Assembly (NCBI RefSeq): GCF_003144115.1
Contig: NW_020312003.1
Location: 840,610 to 904,609, forward strand
Direction: 5' to 3'
Length of the DNA: 64,000 bases
From: Tilletiopsis washingtonensis
Lineage: Eukaryota; Basidiomycota; Exobasidiomycetes; Entylomatales
Below, in pieces: positions 11,450-21,693 of the stretch. The position numbers and the translations under genes are program-made. The notes beneath the pieces were generated by a model. That model did not search any database. It had not been told where the DNA came from and saw nothing but the letters and a program-made list of their open reading frames with translations. Positions within the stretch are counted from its first letter, which is position 1. The number at the start of each line of letters is the position of its first letter.

Positions 11450-11926
11450 ATGTTTGCCAAAGCCTATGGCAACATTGACCCGGCGCCAGGCAAGAAGCTC
11501 TTTGAGCAGCGCACTGCGCGCGGACCCAACGCCGCATTGAGTGTGGCAGCGCTGCAAACCGCCAACGCCTACTACGCAGACATGTGGCCTCTCCTGCTCT
11601 TCACCAAGGCCAAGATCAACGCTGCGGCCAGCATGACGCACGCGCTCAACATTGTGCTGCAGTGCCCGCCTCTGCCAAAGGCTTGCACGCGCGCAGGACC
11701 CACGGCAAGCCACATCAGCCTGCGTGGCCGCCGGGCTACTGTATCTGCTGCATTCTTCTTTGTGCTGCAAGTGGCATTTCTTGCACTGCATGTGACGGTA
11801 GAGTGGCCCTGCATGTATTGCTGCTGCCAGCACTGCAATCTAGTCTGCATGCGGCTTTGTGGGGCATGTGGAGGCAATGGGCCAGTGGGGCAAGCTTCTG
11901 AGAGCCTGGAGGCATGTGCAGGATGA
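11450..11926 (+). CDS. Hypothetical ORF with promoter-like upstream
   Basis: The frame opens at ATG 11450 and runs 158 codons to a stop at 11924-11926. The first 70 residues have balanced composition (Met-Phe-Ala-Lys-Ala-Tyr-Gly start, then Ala/Leu/Lys-rich helices). After about residue 85 the content becomes Cys-rich and less convincing, so an intron or frame break may lie there. An inverted CCAAT box and a C-rich repeat precede it. It has no recognised domain. It could be an accessory gene of island 1, or the surviving 5' end of one. Confidence 0.3.
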   Translation: MFAKAYGNIDPAPGKKLFEQRTARGPNAALSVAALQTANAYYADMWPLLLFTKAKINAAASMTHALNIVLQCPPLPKACTRAGPTASHISLRGRRATVSAAFFFVLQVAFLALHVTVEWPCMYCCCQHCNLVCMRLCGACGGNGPVGQASESLEACAG

Positions 11927-12943
11927 CAAGATTGTGCTGCTGTGCAGGATTGCTGAGATTGGCTGGGTGAAGAGCCTGCAGAGACTTGTTGCTGGCCTGC
12001 AGCGCCTCCTTGCAGTTATAGCTGGGCTGCTTGGCAAGAGTGAGAGGCCCTGGAAGGTGTGCAGGAGGCGCACAGCTTTCATGGCAAGAAGGAGCACACA
12101 GAGGCCGAGGCAAGGGGCCCAGAACTTTCAGGGTGTTGTGCTGCTTGCTGTACACAATGGCTGCTACAATGCAAGCTGCAGCCTCCTTCTGGAGCTGTGC
12201 AGCAGTCTTTGCCTTACACAGCATGCTGCCTGGGCACGCAGGCGCGTCAGCACAGAGTAGAGCAGAGCCGTGCAGAGCCATGCAGAGCTGGGTCAAGCAA
12301 GGCAAGGCTGTCTGGCATGCACCAGAGCCAGGAGCAAAATTGGAGCCACATCTTGAAGGCCCCATATGGGGGCAGTGGCAGCTGCTCAAGGCAGAAACTT
12401 GCAGTCATCATGAAGGGGAAGGGGTCCCAACAGTGAATCTGGGACTCCTGTGTGTGTCAGTCAGCAATTGCCTGCAAGCACAAGCAGAGTACTGACCAGA
12501 GATGCAGACCATCTTGCAAATCTGCCGGGCATTTGCTCCACTCCTGCTGCCATTATGGAGCAGTGCACTGCAAGACCTTGAAGGACATCAAACAGGTTCA
12601 TGGCCCACACATTATGGTGCCAAAGTTACCTCCACTGCAACTTGATGACAAGTAGCATAGCCACTGCATCAACCAGCAGGAAAGGGAAGTACAATTGATG
12701 TGTGCAGCAGGCCCACAACGGTCTGGCAAGAGTAACCCTCCTTGCTGTGTTGCAGTAGCTGCTCAAGAAGCTCTGCGCTGTACTTGTCACGGTGGGTGTG
12801 GAGCCAGACAACAGCCACCATCCACCTCTGCCCACAGCATCCCGTCCTCTTGCCCACAGCATCTCAGCCTCCCGCCCACAATGTCTCTTCTTTACACATG
12901 CGCTGCCACCACATTGCCTTGCCATCACTGGCCATCCCCCTTG

Positions 12944-13020
12944 CCTTGCCATTGCCTTGCCATTGCCTTGCCATTGCCTTGCCATTGCCTTGCCATTGCC
13001 TTGCCATTGCCTTGTCATTG
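12944..13020. repeat. 11-bp minisatellite, seven units
   Basis: Seven head-to-tail copies of CCTTGCCATTG; the first six are perfect and the last has one C-to-T change. Diverged half-units flank it on both sides (about 12910-12943 and 13021-13038). Eleven is not a multiple of three, so the array is not a protein repeat. Confidence 0.95.
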
Positions 13021-13974
13021 CTGTGTCATTGCCTGTCATCATGCTGCGCATGCCCGCCAAGGGAGGCGCCAAGTCTGTGCAATTGCCCTGTATTCTCTTG
13101 AACAAGGTGCTTGTCAACATGGGCCTGACTTTCAACTATGCTGCCAACAAGTGTAACAATGAGCCTGCCTGGCAGCTGCAGGTGGGTCAAACAATAAGCT
13201 GCTCACTTGAGACCAGAGCAGTGCTGGTGCTATTGATGCCAGTGTGCCATGGATGCCAGTGTTGGAAGCAGTTCAGCAAGTGTTGCTCCTCCACTTTCTC
13301 CTTGCATGTAGTCTGGGTGTGCTTCCCAAGGGGTGTGTGTGACCTGCGCACCTCCCTGTATGGAAAGATTTTCTCAGCGTGGCTTCATTGCTCTCTGCCA
13401 AGTAGCGGCATCCGGAACTCAGCAACAAGATGTAAATGTGCATTGTAGATCTGCTTGCTATGGCCAGGCACTGTGGCTCATGCAGGTAATTCAGGATCTG
13501 GCATGCTGAGCAGAGCAGCTCACTAGCATGTGTTTTTGCTCAGCTGCATGCGTGTGAGGCTGCTAAGCAAGAGCAGCACAAAGATTCCCAATGTGCCAGT
13601 CTGCACCGCAATGTCAAGCAGCAGCATGCTGGCCAAAAGGATTGGGTTCTGTTGGGCCTGCTCTTGCTGCAGCGCCATGTTGTCCTCCTCCTTGGGCTCC
13701 TCCTGTGCAAGGCGCACCTTGTTGATGACCTGGTTGACAGACTTCTTCTTGCCGTTGCCACTGCGCAGGCACTGCATTGCCGCGCCTGCTGCACTGACAA
13801 ACTCCTCAAACTTTTCAATGGTGTGCCAGTGTGCAGCCTGCATCACATTCTGCATCTGCAGAAACTGCTCAGCAGTAGCAAAGCCAGATGCGTCCCCCTT
13901 GGTGCCAGCCTTGACAGAGTGCATGTACATCTGCAGGATAGCCAGCAATTTGGTCTTGCCCTGCACTTTGCGGG

Positions 13975-14221
13975 CTGCTGCTGCTGCAGGCCCAGGTAGA
14001 CAATGCCAGCCAGCAGTAGTGGCAGCACTATGCAAGCACTGCGCAGCAGTGCTGCAGCAGAGCCTACATGAGCCTCATATTGTGTTCCATGAGGGCATTT
14101 GTCATCCAACTGGCACTATGGCCGAGTGGTTAAGGCGCTTCCCTGCTATTACAGCATCCTGATCTGACAGGAAGTTCTTTCTGAGAGCGAGAGTTCGAAT
14201 CTCTCTGGTGTTGCATCTCTT
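13975..14221 (+). repeat. Right inverted repeat with tRNA-Ser
   Basis: This is the partner of 679-925 in opposite orientation, gap-free along 247 bp with five transitions. It carries the second tRNA-Ser copy at its outer end and the same 137 bp of 5' flank, ending in the CTG run at 13975. The pair encloses island 1. Confidence 0.85.
14112..14213 (+). tRNA. tRNA-Ser(GCT), second copy, probably less active
   Basis: Identical to the copy at 687-788, including the 20-nt intron after the GCT anticodon, except for one change at the end of the acceptor stem. The last paired base is T instead of C, giving a G-T wobble at the second acceptor pair. Downstream the sequence reads GCATCTCTTCCAG and has no run of four T within the next 100 bp, so no normal Pol III terminator is present. 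The gene could still fold and contains the same internal promoter boxes. The missing terminator and weakened acceptor suggest a duplicate that is poorly expressed or on its way to a pseudogene. Confidence 0.85.
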
Positions 14222-14749
14222 CCAGTAGAAGGCATGTAGACAGGAGGTGAGTAGTGCATGGGATCTACAGTTGGTGTTGGACAAGTGACATGCACTGCCT
14301 CTGAGGGTCTGGGCTGTGGTCCCATGTGCCGTCTCTATCTCACCCTGCAGCAGCATGGCAAGGAAGCACTGTAGTCCTCCTGAGCTACCTGCTTTTCAAT
14401 TGTTCACCTGATGCGCCTGTATTGAGCCCATAGGGGCACTCAGACTCAGTGCTAAGTGCTTGCTCAGGGGCTAGGCCTGCAAGTAGGACCCTGGCTGGAG
14501 GAGGACCCGGGAGGCGCGGAGGCGCTTACGTAACGCTACCGCCGAATTCTTCGCGCCGCACCGCCACCCGCGCTGCGAGGTGCTCCGTGCCACCTGCCCT
14601 TGACGCCCGCCTGCTTCCCGCACCCCATCACCTGCAGCTCTCTCGCCCCTGCACCCCGCCCCACCCACCCGCGCTCGCCCACGCTGTCGTTCCTGCTCCG
14701 CCGCCTCGCTGCCGCTGCCGTCGCCGCGCCCGTGCTCCGCCCGTCCCTC
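14222..14749. other. Island-to-gene-block boundary and helicase leader
   Basis: From 14222 to about 14500 the sequence keeps the composition of island 1 and holds nothing I can name. At about 14505 it turns abruptly GC-rich, and 14520-14749 is the likely promoter and leader of the helicase gene. The last 66 bp before its ATG, starting from a CTG at 14684, are open in the same frame as the gene. Confidence 0.5.
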
Positions 14750-17066
14750 ATGTCTGCTCCGGCCCCGCGAGGCCGCGGCCCGCGTCGCGGAGGCGGCGGG
14801 CGTGGCGGCCGTGGCGGCGCTGCGGCACCGCCGGCCAACGGCGTGCACACTTCTGCGCCCGCTGCCGCTGCGCCTACGCCGATGGCTGTCGATGCCGCCG
14901 CGCCGGCGCCGACGGTCTCGACGCACCTGTCCACCGTGCGCTTCGACTCGCTCGCCGCGCAGCTGCCGCCCGCGCTGCTCTCGGCCGTGCCGTTCGCGCT
15001 GATGAGCGAGGTGCAGGCGGCGACGCTGGCGCCCGCGCTGGCGGGCAACGACATTCTCGCGCAGGCCAAGACGGGCACGGGCAAGACGGTCGCCTTCCTG
15101 CTGCCGGCCATCGCCAAGCTCGTGCGCGCGCGCGAGGCCGGCCGCGCGCCGCCGTCGGGCAGCGTCAGCACGCTCATCCTCAGCCCCACGCGCGAGCTGG
15201 CGCTCCAGATTGAGGTGAGTGGTGTGTGCAGTAGGCGTGAGCCGGCCGCAGCATGAGGGAACAGGGTAGCGCCAGGCGATGGCAGGGGCATACGTGCGCG
15301 CCTGCTGCACACCACGCAGGCTGTCTCCACTCTCGCTCGACCACCTAGCTCACCTCTTGCATTTCCAGAAAGAGGCGGCGATGCTGCTGAAGAACTTTGG
15401 CGGCGAGATCGGCGTGCAGCACGTCGTCGGCGGCACGAACGTGAGTGGCTCGGCGCACACCCACACGTTTCCCCCCTCACACCCGCGCAGATCACGACGG
15501 AGAAGCGCAACCTCGCCACGAAGCGCTGTGACATCCTCGTCGCGACGCCCGGCCGCCTGCTCGACCACCTGGAGAACGGCCTGGCGGCCAAGTTCAGCAA
15601 GCTCGGCACGTACATCCTCGACGAGGCGGACCGCATGCTCGACATGGGCTTCCGCCAGGAGCTGACGAAGATTGCGCGCTACCTGCCCGACCGCAAGGCT
15701 GTGCCGCGGCAGGCGCTGCTCTTCTCGGCCACGATCCCGCCGGGCATCAAGGAGGTCGCCGACCTCAACGCCAACGCCGTGCACATCAACACGCTCGGCG
15801 CCGAGGAGGCCAACACGCACGAGCACGTGCCGCAGGGTGAGCGCGCCGGTGGCACGAGGCAAGTGCAGCGCTGACCAGCACACAGAGTTCCTCGTCGCGC
15901 CGCAGACCGACCTGCTGCCGCTCACGCTCGCGCTTATCCTCGAGGAGCTGGCGCGCACGCCCGCCACGGCCAAGATCATCGTCTTTGCGCCGACGGCACG
16001 CGGCGCCGCCATTGCCTCGGACGTGTTCGAGACGCCGGGCGTCGCGCACGTGCTTAACCAGTTCGGCGGCAGCGCGCCGTTCCCGACGTTCGCCATCCAC
16101 AGCCGCCGCTCGCAGTCGCAGCGTGTCAAGGCCACCGAGGGCTTTGCCAAGGCGCCGCGCGGTGTGCTCTTCAGCAGCGACGTCGCCGCGCGCGGTGTCG
16201 ACTTCCCGGGCGTTTCCGTCGTGCTGCAGGTCGGCCTGCCGGCGTCCGCCGAGCAGTAGTGAGTCGAGTGCCAGTTTGCGGCGCTGCATGTCGCTGACAC
16301 TGTGTTCAGCATCCACCGGCTCGGCCGCACGGGCCGCGCAGGCAAGGACGGCCACGGCATCCTCGTGCTCAGCGACTTTGAGCAGGCCTTCCTCAACGAC
16401 CGCGAGATGCGCGCGCTGCCGCTCAAGCAGCACTCCGGCAACGGGCTGCGCCTCGACGAGTGCCGCAGCGTCATCTACGCTGCGCTTGACGGCGTGCCGG
16501 ACGAGGCCAAGTCGCAGGCGTACCAGGTGCGTGCTGCGCGTGTTGTGGGCCGTGCGCGCCGCTCACACTCTTCCCACAGGCCGCGCTGGGCTACTACAAG
16601 GGTTCGATGCGGCTCATCCAGATGAACGCCGCGCAGCTCGTCGCTAGCCTGAACGACTACGCTGTGCAGGGCCTGCGTTACAAGGGCGGCGCCGCGCCGC
16701 CGCTGCTTGCCAAGACTGGTGAGTTGCGCGTCTCTGCTGCTCACGCGCGCAGCGCTGACACTGCACGCAGTCGGCAAGATGGGCCTCAAGGGCACTCCGG
16801 GCCTCAACATCGTCAAGGAGCTCCCTCCCATCGGCGGCGGTGCACCTCGCGGCGGTGGCGGCGCGCCCCGTGGCGGCGGTGCCCCGCGCGGCGCCCGTGG
16901 CGGTGGACAGCAGCAGGGTCGCAGCGGTGGCCAGCAGCAGCCGCAGCAGAACGGCTTCGGCGCCGAGCGTGCCGACCCGGCTGCGCACCGCCGCGACCGT
17001 CGCGGTGCTGGCGCGCCGATCGGCGGCGGTCGCGGCGGCCGCGGTGGACACACCCGCCCCGCCTGA
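14750..17066 (+). CDS. MSS116: DEAD-box RNA helicase, MSS116-like
   Basis: Seven exons: 14750-15214, 15369-15440, 15491-15836, 15886-16258, 16310-16526, 16580-16718 and 16771-17066. Together they encode 635 aa. The helicase core carries AKTGTGKT (motif I), PTRELA (Ia), TPGRLLDHL (Ib), DEAD (II), SAT (III), [13 protein letters not shown] (V) and [11 protein letters not shown] (VI). All catalytic residues are present, so it should be an active ATP-dependent RNA-unwinding enzyme. The wording of motifs III, V and VI is that of the Mss116/CYT-19 group, which in fungi helps group I and II introns fold in mitochondria. Both ends are Gly/Arg-rich, with RGG repeats at the C-terminus that should bind RNA. 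The ATG used has no mitochondrial presequence, but one is encoded in frame just upstream without an ATG (see findings). The subfamily call is firmer than the location. Confidence 0.9.
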
Positions 17067-17280
17067 GCGTCGTCTGTAGTCTTCTCTGTCACCTTCTCCG
17101 GGACGTCGGCGTTTCACCTCTGGGCACCACTCGTACATCACTAGACGTCTCTGGGTCTTGTTAATGGCAGCCGCTTATAGAGCTATGCCGAAGCGTGTGA
17201 TGGCCGATCATGCACCGCCCAGGCAAGCACAGCGCCTGATCAGTGCTCTCGCCAGACCGCACCGTCCATAGCAATTGCAT

Positions 17281-19288
17281 CTATTGCCCGCGCTGACCTG
17301 GCGCGCCGGCCTCGTCGCGCAGCTGCACGACCTCGCGCGCCATGGCCTGCACGTTCTCCACGGCCTTGCGCGCAAAGTCGGCCATCTGCGCCATCTGCTG
17401 CTCGCCGGCGCTCGCCTCGGAGGCGCCGTCGGCAGTCGCATTGCCTGCGCCGACGCCGGCGAGGCCTGCGACGCGCGTGTACAGCTGCTCGGCGCGCCGC
17501 AGCTCTGCCAGGCGAGCCGAGTAGGCGTCTTCCTCGGAAGCAGGCGCTGCGCCGCCTCGTGCCTCGACGAGCAGGCCAGCAAGGTTGAGAGAGGCGGGCA
17601 GCGAGCCTGCAAGGTGTCAGCGCTCGCATCGCGGCGCTCTCACTTCTGTACGCACCAAGCTCCGAGGCGCGTTCAAAGTACAGCCGCGCCTGCGCATCGT
17701 CTGGTGGCACGCCCCACTCCTTCTCGTGTCTCCGGCGCGCCTCCTGCTGCACCTCGAGCATCTCGGCCTCGGCCATCTCGCCGGCGACCTGCGTGAGGAG
17801 CTCCTCGCGCAGCAGGAAGCGCAGGCCGGCCATGTGTGCGCTCTGGGCGTCGCCGCGGCGTGCGCCTTCGACGAAGTGATGCAGGCTGCGTGCCAGCGTG
17901 CCGTTGCGGCTCTCGTCGGTCTGCGGTGGGTCCTTGGCGGCAGCACGGGTGGAGAGCAGCACGCCGAGGGCGTGGTGAGCACGTGCGTTGCCTGTGTCGC
18001 GTCAGCGAGGTGCAGACCAGCGTGGCATATGCGACTCACCACCGGCCGCGCCCAGCTCGAACAGCTCAAAGGCTTGCTCCTCGCTCTTTGGCAGCAGCTT
18101 GCCGTCGAGGTGCAGCACGCCTGTCACACACTGTTCAGCAGATGCCACAACACCCTCGCTGTTGCCACTCACCCAGCTCGAACCACGCATCGGCAACGCC
18201 CTTCTTGGCGGCGGCGCGCCACAGCGCCACGGCGCGGTCGCGCAGCTTTGCACGCTCGGCGCCGTCGTCGATGTGCGGCAGGCGCTGCAGCAGCAGGCGG
18301 CCCATGCCGAGCATGCCCATGCCGTCCTGCTGCATCGCCAGCGCGGCGTAGATGCGCGTCGCCGCCGCAGCCTGGGCGCGGCGGGCATCGGTGCGCGCCG
18401 CGTCGTCGCGCAGCAGGTGGAAGCCGAGCGGCGGCGGCGCGGCGCCCGAGAGGATCATGCTGGCCCAGCTGTAGCCGGGAGCCGTCGAGCCGCTGGCCGC
18501 CAGCTCGGGCGCGTCGCTGCCGCTGGCGTGCGTGGGATCGGGCGTCTGCATCGGATCCGAGCCGTGCGCGATGGCGAACAGCCGGAAGGCGATCGGCTGC
18601 CGGCGCGGGTCGCGCGAGTGGCGCAGCAGCGACGTGGCGAGCAGGTGCAGCGAGGCGAGGTCGTACGACGCCATGATGAGGTCTGCCGACGTGTCAGCGA
18701 CAAAAGCTGGGAGTGTATTGCCATGTGGCGCGGTCGTGCAGCGAGAGCGCGCCTGCGGTGCGCTACAGCGCATCAACCTTGCTTCACTGCGCTGCCCATC
18801 CCAGACTCCCTGTGCCGACGCAATCTTGCGCTGCGGCACGGGTCACAGCTCATGCTCGTTCCTTTCATGCCTCCGAATGCAAACTCACCTGCGCGCACCA
18901 TGGCGTTGCACTCGCTCTCCTCGCGGCGCGCCTGCTCGAGCGTCGGCGCATCGCTGGCGGCGCGCAGCTGCGCCAGCACCCGCGCCACAACGGCGCGCGC
19001 CAGGGCACGCGGCAGCGGCCGTGGCGCCTCGCCCGCCGCAGACGATGACGCTGCTGGAGCAGGTGCGCCGAAGAGCGACTCAGGCAGCAGGCGGTCGAGC
19101 GAGGCATCGAGCGGCGCATCGCTGCGCTGTGCCGCGGGTGCGGCGTGCGAGGCGTGCCGCAGCGGCGGCAGCAGACGCAGCGACGGCGCAGCGGCAGCGA
19201 CTCGTGGCGGAACCAGCGTGCGCGGCTGTGTGCGGCGCAGCGCCGTGCGTGAGAGTGCTGCGCGCGCGAGGAATGCTGCTCGCTGCAT
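17281..19288 (-). CDS. Sel1-repeat protein with mitochondrial presequence
   Basis: Five exons read from the minus strand: 19288-18889, 18682-18173, 18120-18040, 17991-17656 and 17606-17281, encoding 550 aa. The N-terminus is rich in Arg, Ala and Ser without acidic residues for about 45 residues, a typical matrix presequence. The middle and C-terminal parts show Sel1-type helical repeats, for example Trp-Phe-Glu-Leu-Gly followed by Glu-Gln-Ala-Phe-Glu-Leu-Phe-Glu-Leu-Gly-Ala and Ala-His-His-Ala-Leu-Gly. Sel1 repeats are solenoid scaffolds that bind other proteins. No enzymatic motif is visible. The first intron is 206 nt, the others 48-52 nt. It converges on the helicase gene with 214 bp between stops. 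It is likely a mitochondrial assembly or adaptor protein; the precise partner cannot be told. Confidence 0.8.
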
Positions 19289-19995
19289 GCTTGATGGTGG
19301 TGGTCGTGGTGGGAGGCCACGAGCTGAGGCAAGCCACGTGCGCCGCTCGTCCGTCTTCCGGCTGTGTGGAGGTGCGGCGCGTCACGTGCGCCTGCCAGTG
19401 AGTTCAGCCTGATCCTGCGCGTGGCGCCTCCGGTACCCGATCCGCCCGGCGCCACGCTGCGCCGCCTTGCTTTCGGCGCAGAAGACAGCGAAGTTGTGGC
19501 GCCTGCTGCTGCTGTCTTGTGTGTGCCTCTCTCGTCGCTGCCTGGCGGCTGCAGAGCATCTGGGCAGCCGGCCGGCGCGGCGACATCCGGGAGCGGCGCC
19601 GCTTCTTCTTGCCGCGGGCCGCGGCTGTGCGGCGCTGCACCGCACGGCCGAGCGGCGCCGAGAAGGAACAAGCCACCCTGGACCCTCGTTCTCGCCCTTG
19701 TGAAGCCGAGCTGGCCGTGTGTGTGCGCTGTGCGGCGTGCGTGCTGGTGAGGAGACGCCTCCCTGGCAGCCCGGCTTTCGGCGGCGGCGGGAAGAAGCGC
19801 GGCCGGACACGCCGAGGCGCGCCAGGCAAGCCCGAGGCTCGGCGGCCGGCGCTTAGGCGAGCCGCGCCTCCACTCCACTCGGCTCGGCGCTGCCCTCGCC
19901 TCCTTCCCAACCACACGCACCGCACTCGCAAGCACCGCACACATACAGGCACCGCCGTCACACCGCTTGCACCTTCCACACCACACCTCACAGCC
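19289..19995. other. Divergent promoter region
   Basis: About 700 bp separates the divergent starts of the Sel1-repeat gene (minus) and the RCF2-like gene (plus). It is GC-rich. The last 80 bp before the RCF2 ATG are CA- and CT-rich, as in fungal leaders. The overlapping open frames here look like by-products of GC content. I see no RNA gene or repeat. Confidence 0.5.
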
Positions 19996-21397
19996 ATGTC
20001 CGACTTCGGCCACGCAGAGACGGGCGACAAGGCGCGCCGCGATGCGTGCGTGGCGCGGTCTTGGATGCCAGCGCGCAGCCGCGGCTCACACTCTGCCTCT
20101 CCACACAGCCAGTACAGCGCCGCCGTCGCAGGCGGCATGCGCGGCGCACTCAGCGGCGCCGCCATCTCCGGCCCCACCATCTACCTGCTGCACCGCAACG
20201 TCGCCGGCTTCCGCGGCCTCAGCCTGCCCGTCAAGACGCGTGAGTGCCCGGCGAGGCGAGCGCCATGCGGAGAGAGCACAGATGGGCACATTGGAGGGTG
20301 GTTGAGCAAGCTTGGCGTACACATCGGAGTGCACCAGAGTGGACGAGGCAGTGCACCAGTGGCGCCTAGTGGGCGGGCCGCTGAAGGCATGCACATGGCC
20401 CGGCTGCGGCTCGGTGTGGCATTCGAGCTGTCGCCTGTGCCGCTGCTTGGGCACCTGCTGCTGGCCTGCTAGTATGCGTGGGCTGCGAGGTCGCCCGGTC
20501 ACGCTCCAGGTGTCCGTGCGCCAGTCCCTCGCATTCGCTGTAGCCGCGCGCCCAATGCTGACCCCTCGATCGAATAGTCTTCGGAGTGATGGCCGTGTCG
20601 GCATCAGGCGTGTGGAGCGCAGACCGCGCCGGTCTGCGGTGGGACGTGAGTTCCTGTGCTGCGCTGTGAGCCGCACCGAGGCTGACACTGCCGTAGCGCG
20701 AGCACTACTCGGACCGCGCCGCACAGCTCGGCCGGCAATACGCCTCGCGCGACGAGCGCGACTGGGCCGAGCTGTCGAGCGGCGACAAGGCGCTGACGTG
20801 GGCCAAGGACAACAAGTTTGGCGTCGTGGCCGGCTCGTGCGTGCAGCTGGTGTGGAGTGCGGCGCTGCACGTGCTGATGTTTCTCCTGCACAGCTGGCTG
20901 GCGAGCATGGGCGGCATCTTTGCCTACATCCACTCGCAGCCCATGTCCTTCTCGCAGAAGCTCGTGCAGACGCGTGTGTGGGCGCAGGGCTTCACGCTCG
21001 CCAGCCTGCTCGCCATGGCCGCCATCACGCAGATTCCCACCGAGGGCGACAAGATCCTGCGGCGCCGCGAGGAGGCCGGCGAGCACAGCTGGCGCGACTT
21101 CATGTGAGTGTGCCGCGCGCTGCCAGTAGTGACCTAGCTGACACGGCACACAGCGGCGACGTCGACAACGACCCGTCAGCGAAGAAGGCGGCTGCGAACA
21201 GCGGCAGCCAGAAGAGCAACGGCGGCTCCGACAGCAGCAGCAGCCAGAAGAACAACAGCACAGACGACGACAAGGAGGCGCGCATCGAGCGGGCGCAGGA
21301 GGCGCGCCGCAAGAACTCGCAGAGCAGCAGAGACGCCCGGCCCGCGCCGCCCGTCAAGGCCGAGGTCACCGACAAGGGCGGCAAGCCGCAGCTGTAG
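19996..21397 (+). CDS. RCF2: HIG1-domain respiratory supercomplex factor (RCF2-like)
   Basis: Five exons, 19996-20045, 20109-20239, 20578-20645, 20697-21103 and 21154-21397, encode 299 aa. The N-terminal half resembles the fungal Rcf2 start, with hydrophobic segments around residues 22-75 (Tyr-Leu-Leu-His-Arg-Asn and a short segment encoded by the 68-nt third exon). The HIG1-type domain spans roughly residues 125-200, with two membrane segments joined by a loop containing Gln-Lys-Leu-Val-Gln-Thr-Arg-Val-Trp-Ala-Gln-Gly. Arg and Gln at these spots are the hallmark of HIG1 proteins. These proteins sit in the mitochondrial inner membrane and help join complexes III and IV. The C-terminal 80 residues are a Ser/Lys/Asn-rich charged tail. 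The second intron is 338 nt, unusually long here. The exon 3 placement rests on frame and splice signals. Confidence 0.75.
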
Positions 21398-21693
21398 GCG
21401 CGCCGCCGCATCTCGACTGCTGCAGATGCTGCCACGTCTCGCTTCGTCGCGAGGTCTCACCTGCTGTGACCGCTACAGCCCGCTCCGCGCTGCCTGCGCG
21501 CTCTCGCCTGGCAGCCCTCCCATCCCCGGCCAGCACCATAGACATGCCCGCCTCTGTTACCCTCTCACCACTCTGCCGTCTGCCAATTCGCATACTCGCC
21601 CATCTGCACACCTCTCGCGTGCCTCTGCTGCGCGCCACGTCGGCGCGCCATGAGCCCAGACGCGTCTCATTGATCCCTGCTGCCCGGCGCCCT

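Larger units (their letters stand above)
926..13974. other. Gene-poor island 1 between inverted tRNA repeats
   Basis: About 13 kb with visibly lower GC than the gene blocks and a marked bias toward TG and CA. No intact conserved gene is recognisable. Coding-like segments occur on both strands and are listed separately (2240-2875, 5761-6087, 8331-8738, 8833-8961, 11450-11926). A further coding-like tail runs to about 3696 on the + strand. Splice-like GTGAGT...CTGAC...CAG signals are scattered through it, so parts were probably once spliced genes. The remainder holds tandem repeats, a perfect hairpin, an 11-base G-run at 7631-7641, and sequence in which I see nothing. Decayed mobile elements or accessory genes are the likeliest content; that is an inference. 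Confidence 0.6.

Noticed and set aside
13523-14035. A 170-codon minus-strand frame next to the right tRNA copy
   Set aside because: Part of it looks helical and charged, but its upstream portion is translated from the tRNA-flanking inverted repeat, and no splice or promoter signals support it.
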